Of a stretch of 64,000 nucleotides of DNA, positions 58,339 through 64,000 are shown one piece after another. The notes below the pieces were generated by a model that saw only the letters and a list, made by a program, of their open reading frames with translations, was not told the DNA's origin and did no database searches. Within the stretch, counting starts at the first letter, position 1, and every line of letters starts with the position of its first letter. The position numbers and the translations under genes were made by a program. Origin of the DNA: Deinococcus hopiensis KR-140 (GTDB lineage: Bacteria > Deinococcota > Deinococci > Deinococcales > Deinococcaceae); contig NZ_FWWU01000008.1 of NCBI RefSeq assembly GCF_900176165.1, positions 124,001-188,000 of the forward strand. The letters are read 5' to 3'.

Positions 58339-58734
58339 TCGTGCGCATAAGGACATCTTCCTGAAAGGAAAAACTTGACTTGCTCGAAACAGCAAAGTGT
58401 GGTTTTCATACGCCACGAGTGAGTTGCCCTCACTGAGAAGCACACCAGGCGTGGACAAGCCATAGCAAGCCGAGGCCATACGTTATTTCGGTATCGCCCA
58501 GTTCCTTCCAGGAGGGCAGCACAAAGCTGCAATGAGTCACAGATAACCAGGAAGCAATGAGGTCGCGCAGCAGCTAGATTAAATCCTTTGCTTTAATCAA
58601 TTCTCTTTCGTTACCTTATCCATGCACACGATATGATTAACCGACTCTGCCAAGATTATTCTTGGCTGCCTTCGTCATCCATACTCTAAATCGGTATTAC
58701 AACATGGGCTCCGTCAAACAAGAAGATGGTGCAG
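58339..58734. other. Non-coding region
   Basis: No gene recognised. Contains AT-rich segments around 58570-58700. A further CRISPR-like unit is not seen at the next expected position (~58391). Confidence 0.5.
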
Positions 58735-58775
58735 AGTGAGGGCCCAGCATCAAATGCTGGGCCCCTCGCTACCTG
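58735..58775. terminator. Hairpin downstream of the 1283-residue protein
   Basis: GGGCCCAGCAT, loop CAA, ATGCTGGGCCC, with flanking complementary GAG/CTC; ~85 bp past the stop of the minus-strand gene at 58859. Confidence 0.6.
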
Positions 58776-58858
58776 ATTGAATTGTCACAGAGTAATAGTA
58801 TGTCCTTCAGCAGTAATCTCATGACTCCAGTTATGAACTTACTGACCAAACGTCTCTA

Positions 58859-61800
58859 TCAATTCACCTTGGCCTGGAAGCACAACTGCCCACTGCTCCC
58901 CGCGGTATCTGCGGCGGACATCACAGAGAGAACAAACTGCACCGTGTTCTGCGTGGTAACTCCACCCTTGGTGTAAGTGCCGAAGGTACCTTGGTCGTCT
59001 CCACTGCCCCTCGTAAGGTAAGCCGTGGACTGAATTGTGCTACCGTCCGCAGCGTATTGCGTCCACTGCATATCCTTACCACTGCCATATGCATCCGGCA
59101 CAAAGGTGAGCATAGAGTTCAGAGGGTCAGTCAGGATATAGTTCTGCGCAGGTCCCCTTACGCTGCGGTAAGTGAGGCAATACTCCAGCACATCTTTGGG
59201 CCCAGCCTGAATAGTGCCCGTTGATGCTGTTCCACCAGCTGTGTTGCGAACAGTTTTGACGAGGTTAACCAGCGGCGTCACATTATTGATCGCTGTCGCA
59301 TTCAAAGGTGATGATGATCCAACGTAGGGGTCAAAACTCAACGACGCTGTGTTGGTGATGACAGAAGATCCTGTGGGTAAGGACGAGTTCACAGTTACCT
59401 TAAACTGCACGGTGGCGGTATTCCCCGCAGCGAGCGTCGCACCAGGATAGACGTAGGCGTTGCCAGTACTCTTGACGGCCGAAGCAGTGACGAAGGGCAT
59501 CGCTCCCGCTGCGTCTGTCTGTGCTGTGCCGTTGAGCGTGGTGGAATTGGTCACATACGTGGTATTGGCGGGAATAGGATCGCTCAGCTTCACGTTCGTC
59601 GCAGGTGCGGTACCCGTGTTTTTCACGGTGATCGTGTAGGTCACAGTGGCGTTCGACTGCACGCTGGAGGTGGGTGAGGACGTCTTGGTCAAGGTCAGGA
59701 CAGGACGGAACTGCCGGTAGGTGCAGGTCGCGAGGTCGTACAGCGTCGGGGTAATGGTGGTGCTCCCACTGAGGTTTCCCACCCCCAGATCAAAGTTCGA
59801 CAGTTTGCCGTTGTTGTCCGTGACGATGAGGGCTGATCCGGTGTCGGCAATCCCATTCAGGGGCGTGCCGGTGCTGACCGCGCCGCTGAGCGTAACAGCT
59901 GCGATGGGCGTGGCCACCTTCAGGTTGCCCGAAGTCATGCTCACCAGATCCAGTTTCCACAACACCGACTGATTGTTGGTTGGGCTGCCCGAGACCAGGT
60001 CAGTCATGATGGCCCACCCCATGCCGTCCGCGTCGAAAAAGATGTCACCACCGTCCGTTGCACTGACGGCAACGCCTTTGGGATCCTGAAGTTGACCCAC
60101 GGTGCTGACGGTGGTCGTGGGAATACTCCCTACCCGTCCGCTCGTGGGAAAGCTGTATACCGTCCCATTCCCCACGACCGCATAAGCCGTGCCGTTCGGT
60201 GCCACGGCCAGGCGCGTCACTGTGCTGGTGAGGTCCGGGTACGTCTGAGGTTGGGCGATCTGAATGTTGGCGGTATTGCCCGTGTTGCGGACGTTCCCGC
60301 CTACGCCGGTGAAAGGATTGTAGTAGTACAGAAGCCCGTTTACGGCGCCGACGTAATACACAACGCCATCGGGCGCTCGGCCTACGGCAAATGCTCCCTG
60401 CGCCAACGTCCATACGGGTGTCAGGGTGGTCAGGGTGTTGCCCGTCAGCGTGTAGAGTTTCCCCGCCCACTGGCTGTCGGAAGAGACGCCGACGGGGGTG
60501 GTGCAGGCAAAGTTAGTGCCTGAGACAGTGATGGTAATGGTCGCGGTGTTACTGACTGCGCCAACGTTGTCTTTCACCAGGTAGTTGATCACTGCCGATC
60601 CTGTAAACCCAGTCACCGGAGTAAACGTCACGTTGCCACTGCTGTCCACGGTAAAGGTTCCCTTACTCGCCAGGGTGTACGACGTTTGCGTTCCAGTGGT
60701 GGCAGGATCAAGGTCAACTGTGGAGACGTCCACCGTTCCGGGTGCCGTGTCCGTGTCGTTGCCGGTGACATTGAGGGTGACCGGCGTGTTGAGCGAACCG
60801 TTGGCGCTGTCATTGGTGGCGACAGGCGCTGGGTTCTGAATGTTCGTGGTAGCTGTAGCAACGTTATCGGCCGGGTTGGTGTCTGCAAAACCCGTTGCCG
60901 GGCTCGCATAGGCCGAGTTGGTAATCTTGTAAGCGGCGTTTGCGACCGCTTTCCCGGTCACTGTGAACGTGAGCGTCGAGTTCTTGACGAACGAGGCGAT
61001 TGTCACACCACTTTGAAATTGGGCCACGCTGATTGGACTGGTCGGGCAAGACGTGTTGTTGCTGCTCGAACTGCAGGTCACCGACGTTACATTAAAACCA
61101 CTGACCGCAGGATCAGCCACCACTGCACCGTCTGCGGCGGTCGTTCCAGTGTTTATAACTTGAATCTCGTAGACGACATTTCCCGCATCGGCAACCGTAC
61201 CCCCCCCCGTGGGCGTCATTTGCACCTTGGTGACTTTCACGTCAACGGACGCCGTGATGTTGGTGGGGTCAGACGCTGAGTTGTTGCTGTTGTTGCCGTC
61301 CAGGCTGGTCGAAGCAGGATTTCCGTCGTTCGTCAGATAGACGGTCGCAGTATTGGTGACGAGCGTAGGTTTGTTTGCCGAAACAGAAGTGGGGATGGAG
61401 ATGTTTGGATAGGAGGCGCCGGCGGCAAGGGCATCGCTCCGCTTACAGGTCACCGTCTGGGAGACAACGGTGCAGGTCCAACCTGCTCCGGTGGCCGATG
61501 TCGGGCTCAAGCCGGTGGGCAGGGTGTCCGTGACCGTGACCCAACCGTTGGTGGCCGTACCCCCACCGTTGCTGACCGACAGCGTGTACGTCCCGCCTGC
61601 CCCCACGCTCATCGGCGTGTGGGTTTTGGAGATCAACATGTCCGGCCCACTGACTGGATCACTGGCCGTGATGGTCACGGAGTTGATGGCGTCACCGAAG
61701 TCGGCGTTGTAATGGTACGAGCTGCCCGAGAAGTCGTTGATGGTACTTTGAACAGTCGCGGTACCGGCCGAGAGGATCTTGACCGTCAGCTGGGTATGGA

Positions 61801-62710
61801 TGACGTCACCCGCTTTTGCACCGGTGTAGTTCGCGGGACCAATGCACGTCAGGTTGTTGTGGTACGAGGTGCTGCTGCGGTTGTTCTCCCATCCGCACGC
61901 GTCTGCGTAAACTGAACTGTTCACACTGCCCGAGGGTGAAGTATAGGTCGTACTAACGTTTGTGATCTGAAAAATATTGTTCGGAAAATTGGTAAACACT
62001 TCGAGTTGTTCGTACCCACCCGGGGCTGTGGTTCCGTCAAGAGTGTATGTATACGTACCGCCAACCAGTACGTTTGTTGGACCACTAAATTGAGTAATCG
62101 AGTTGCGTCCCTGCGAGATCAGCTTCTCAACGTACAATTCCCGGTTTGATGGAGTGGAGACGGTACCTAGGCCGTCAGCAGTCGCTTCAATATGGTAGAG
62201 CTGAGTATTGCGCTGGGCTGGCGTAGCCGTGTCTGAGACTCGGCTGGAATAGGCCCCGCTGTTTCGGGAAATATCAACCAGGAAATAAAAGTCAGCGCAA
62301 TTGGCAGGCTTATTCGACAGCCGATAGGGGGGGAGTGGAGTGGAACCGGCGGGCAGGCTAAATACACCCAGGCTGGTCTGTCCAAAGATGCTGATATAGG
62401 GGTTGGTGACACCACCGTCCAGGAAGATGCTGGCCTTGACGTTTGTTGCTGCTGCGTCACCTGTATTACAGACGCGAGCGCCCACCGGATAACGATTTGG
62501 GCCGACACTGACGTTGTTGCTGTCCAGCCCAATCACGTTCCAACTGATCGGGGTAACGCTCAGCACTGCTGCTGCAGATACGTGAGCCTGAAGGCCAAAA
62601 AGCCAGATCAGAACACTCCATAGCAATAATTGGCCCATACCAGAAACGCTTATAGGCCTGTACCTTAAATTGAGCAGCTTTCGCTGCTTGCTGGCCTGTT
62701 GTCGAGTCAT
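58859..62710 (-). CDS. Giant DUF11/cadherin-like/propeller surface protein
   Basis: 1283 residues. Signal-anchor-like N-terminus (LLLWSVLIWLFGLQAHVSA). Domains in order: a large N-terminal beta region (~50-340); DUF11 repeats (PDMLISKTHTPMSVGAGGTY; VTDTLPTGLSPTSATGAGWT; then VQMTPTGGGTVADAGNVVYE); a cadherin-like tandem Ig domain (~645-730; VTLNVTGNDTDTAPGTVDVS, GFTGSAVINYLVKDNVGAVS); a propeller-like region (~740-1000; LAVAPNGTAYAVVGNGTVYS); a further DUF11 (LTLTKTSSPTSSVQSNATVT; ISDP-type SDPIPANTTYV) and a C-terminal beta domain. Typical of Deinococcus exported repeat proteins. Partner of the barrel protein upstream. Confidence 0.88.
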   Translation of the reverse strand: MTRQQASKQRKLLNLRYRPISVSGMGQLLLWSVLIWLFGLQAHVSAAAVLSVTPISWNVIGLDSNNVSVGPNRYPVGARVCNTGDAAATNVKASIFLDGGVTNPYISIFGQTSLGVFSLPAGSTPLPPYRLSNKPANCADFYFLVDISRNSGAYSSRVSDTATPAQRNTQLYHIEATADGLGTVSTPSNRELYVEKLISQGRNSITQFSGPTNVLVGGTYTYTLDGTTAPGGYEQLEVFTNFPNNIFQITNVSTTYTSPSGSVNSSVYADACGWENNRSSTSYHNNLTCIGPANYTGAKAGDVIHTQLTVKILSAGTATVQSTINDFSGSSYHYNADFGDAINSVTITASDPVSGPDMLISKTHTPMSVGAGGTYTLSVSNGGGTATNGWVTVTDTLPTGLSPTSATGAGWTCTVVSQTVTCKRSDALAAGASYPNISIPTSVSANKPTLVTNTATVYLTNDGNPASTSLDGNNSNNSASDPTNITASVDVKVTKVQMTPTGGGTVADAGNVVYEIQVINTGTTAADGAVVADPAVSGFNVTSVTCSSSSNNTSCPTSPISVAQFQSGVTIASFVKNSTLTFTVTGKAVANAAYKITNSAYASPATGFADTNPADNVATATTNIQNPAPVATNDSANGSLNTPVTLNVTGNDTDTAPGTVDVSTVDLDPATTGTQTSYTLASKGTFTVDSSGNVTFTPVTGFTGSAVINYLVKDNVGAVSNTATITITVSGTNFACTTPVGVSSDSQWAGKLYTLTGNTLTTLTPVWTLAQGAFAVGRAPDGVVYYVGAVNGLLYYYNPFTGVGGNVRNTGNTANIQIAQPQTYPDLTSTVTRLAVAPNGTAYAVVGNGTVYSFPTSGRVGSIPTTTVSTVGQLQDPKGVAVSATDGGDIFFDADGMGWAIMTDLVSGSPTNNQSVLWKLDLVSMTSGNLKVATPIAAVTLSGAVSTGTPLNGIADTGSALIVTDNNGKLSNFDLGVGNLSGSTTITPTLYDLATCTYRQFRPVLTLTKTSSPTSSVQSNATVTYTITVKNTGTAPATNVKLSDPIPANTTYVTNSTTLNGTAQTDAAGAMPFVTASAVKSTGNAYVYPGATLAAGNTATVQFKVTVNSSLPTGSSVITNTASLSFDPYVGSSSPLNATAINNVTPLVNLVKTVRNTAGGTASTGTIQAGPKDVLEYCLTYRSVRGPAQNYILTDPLNSMLTFVPDAYGSGKDMQWTQYAADGSTIQSTAYLTRGSGDDQGTFGTYTKGGVTTQNTVQFVLSVMSAADTAGSSGQLCFQAKVN

Positions 62711-63160
62711 CTTAAGCCTACTCCCCTTGGCCCTGGCCAGTCAGCCTCGAAGCGAAACGCAGAACGCGGAGCCGCGTAGAAAATATTCTTGGTGAGACTG
62801 GTACACCACCTGTGGGCCACCAGCACTTCACACTCGGAGGGCTGCCGTCAATTCTCATAAAAGGAGTATAAAAACTGGGCTCCTACACAACTCCTACAAT
62901 AGATTTAGTATTCTTAGGGCGCCAGCGAGCTTCGCATCGCTTGCCTGACGGACTTTTTGTTTCGGGCATCCTACGGCTCAACTACTACTATCGCCTCATG
63001 TTAGGTAAACACCTGACGCTATGCCCTGTAGCAGACGTGTTGAGATGGGCCCGCTCGGCATTCCCTCAAACCTGGTCCGGCATCAATGGTGCGGTACAGG
63101 GAGGCATCCTGCTCAATCAATGCAGTATGTATTACTTTTAATGTCTTTTTTCAGTTGAAC
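62711..63160. other. Intergenic region between two minus-strand surface genes
   Basis: 450 bp without a convincing gene. Probable promoter and leader of the 1283-residue protein: AT-rich boxes around 62860-62910. Short plus-strand frames here look like chance. Confidence 0.5.
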
Positions 63161-63194
63161 TGGTCTCCCTCGGGGCAGAAGACCTGGTCATTAA

Positions 63195-63240
63195 AAGGGG
63201 AAGGGGCAACGGTTCGCGTTACGCCTTCCCCTGCCCTGAG
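63195..63240 (-). terminator. Rho-independent terminator of the barrel gene
   Basis: Minus strand: GGGGAAGGCGTAACG ... CCTTCCCC then TTTTAATG. Good stem with T-tract, ~100 bp past the stop at 63338. Confidence 0.75.
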
Positions 63241-63337
63241 ACACACTCAGGATAACAACCCATACCCACCGCTACAGGACGCGGCAGCAACCAAGAGACA
63301 AACCCACGCCCCTTGGCGTAAGCAACACTCCCGTATG

Positions 63338-64000
63338 TCACTTCCTGCTTCCCAAGGTTTCGTCCAGAGTTAAATCCAGTCGGATATAGAGGCCCTGTTT
63401 GCTGTAAGTTCCTGCCGAGGGTAAACCGTCGAACCCAGCAAAGTTGTACCCAGCGGTCAGCCAGGTGCCTGGCAAGGCCAGCACGCTGCCTTCTACGCCG
63501 TACCCCAGCACGTTTTGCCTGCTCTCAGGCTGCATCAGCATCCGTGCCCAGCCGCCGACACCGAAGCGGTTGGTGAGGTACAGGGTGCCGCCCAGGGAGG
63601 TCTGCACAGTCAGGCTGCCCGGATCGTTCAGCAGGTTGCGGGTGTCTACCCCGCCGCGCACGGCCCAGCTGGCCTGCCGGTACTCGGCGCTCACGCCACT
63701 GCTCAGTTCGGGCTTGTCACCCGCGAGGGTGCCCTGCACGTACCGCAAGTAACCCAGGCTGTTCAACGTGCGGTTGCGGTAGGCGTAGCCCACGGCGAAG
63801 CGCTGACCGTTGCGGCCCGCACCAAACTCGACAAGGCCGTCTGCCGTCAAGGTCAGGTTGGGCGTTACGCTGCCCGTAATCCCGCCCCGAAGCACGGTGC
63901 CGATTTGGCCCTCCCGGTACACGAGATCGACCCCTGTAGAAGCACTGTAGGTGTCGCCCCGGTAGTTCAGGTCCGCGCCTCCTGTGGCCTCCGCCTTGCC
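63338..64000 (-). CDS. Outer-membrane-type beta-barrel protein, C-terminal part
   Basis: Runs off the right edge, so only the last ~220 residues are seen. Alternating strands with aromatic girdles: GADLNYRGDTYSASTGVDLV, TVLRGGITGSVTPNLTLTAD, FAVGYAYRNRTLNSLGYLRY, SWAVRGGVDTRNLLND, SLGGTLYLTNRFGVGGWARM, LTAGYNFAGFDGLPSAGTYS and the final KQGLYIRLDLTLDETLGSRK. Likely an outer-membrane barrel in a diderm-like Deinococcus envelope, possibly with DUF11 repeats in the missing N-terminal part. Confidence 0.75.
   Translation of the reverse strand, partial: GKAEATGGADLNYRGDTYSASTGVDLVYREGQIGTVLRGGITGSVTPNLTLTADGLVEFGAGRNGQRFAVGYAYRNRTLNSLGYLRYVQGTLAGDKPELSSGVSAEYRQASWAVRGGVDTRNLLNDPGSLTVQTSLGGTLYLTNRFGVGGWARMLMQPESRQNVLGYGVEGSVLALPGTWLTAGYNFAGFDGLPSAGTYSKQGLYIRLDLTLDETLGSRK

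Overview
The window looks like an accessory, mobile-element-rich part of a Deinococcus genome (a plasmid, megaplasmid or a plastic chromosomal region). The clues are high G+C, many genes whose -10 box (TANNNT) lies 5-8 nt before the start codon (leaderless mRNAs), DUF11-type surface proteins, an envelope beta-barrel protein, multiple GAF-GGDEF proteins and a bacterial NucS. This assignment is inference from gene content. No rRNA, tRNA or replication origin was recognised.

Layout. 1-3 kb: small winged-helix-like gene, a response regulator cut by an IS3 element, a GNAT acetyltransferase. 3.2-4.7 kb: small secreted peptide gene and a frameshifted HU gene with a ribbon-helix-helix-like partner; a nearly identical intact HU/partner pair sits at 41.4-42.3 kb. 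5-8.9 kb: NucS mismatch endonuclease, small acidic proteins, a GAF-GGDEF diguanylate cyclase and a receiver remnant. 8.9-13.3 kb: type IV pilin, a truncated receiver, a secreted protein made of 15-residue alanine-rich repeats, and a cluster of dispersed GC hairpins. 13.3-15.6 kb: prophage debris (GH19 endolysin end, ParB-like gene split by a 133-bp inverted-repeat element). 15.8-17.5 kb: hsp20 plus an HtrA-like protein that has lost its catalytic His and Ser. 17.7-22 kb: an IS630 that ends a plasmid/phage-like operon, then an IS4-type relic. 22-25.8 kb: beta-propeller lipoprotein preceded by a small peptide with a RiPP-leader-like motif, then frameshifted genes. 25.8-32 kb: HigBA toxin-antitoxin, DUF2306 protein, TIM-barrel protein with divergent TetR, MerR-GyrI regulator. 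32.4-36 kb: second secreted peptide gene, lipoprotein, intact IS5, decayed IS630. 36-41.4 kb: CPBP protease/ArsR-like regulator, PH-like protein, IS6, and a TetR-SDR-flavin reductase operon.

43-55 kb holds two large paralogous secreted DUF11-like proteins with similar ~200-bp leaders. Between them lie two IS4-type elements, two more GAF-GGDEF genes (one with an in-frame TAG) and an IS5 element. 55-58 kb is an IS4 relic containing an intact IS3 with a CGC target duplication. 58 kb carries three degenerate CRISPR-like repeats at ~61-bp period beside a second copy of the inverted-repeat element. 58.9-64 kb encodes a 1283-residue DUF11/propeller surface protein and the end of an outer-membrane-type beta-barrel protein, both on the minus strand.

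The living genes fall into four themes: cell surface (pilin, DUF11 proteins, barrel, lipoproteins), c-di-GMP/receiver signalling, stress and DNA maintenance (NucS, Hsp20, HU), and defence/stability (HigBA, CRISPR relic). Roughly a fifth of the window is transposase sequence, mostly decaying.
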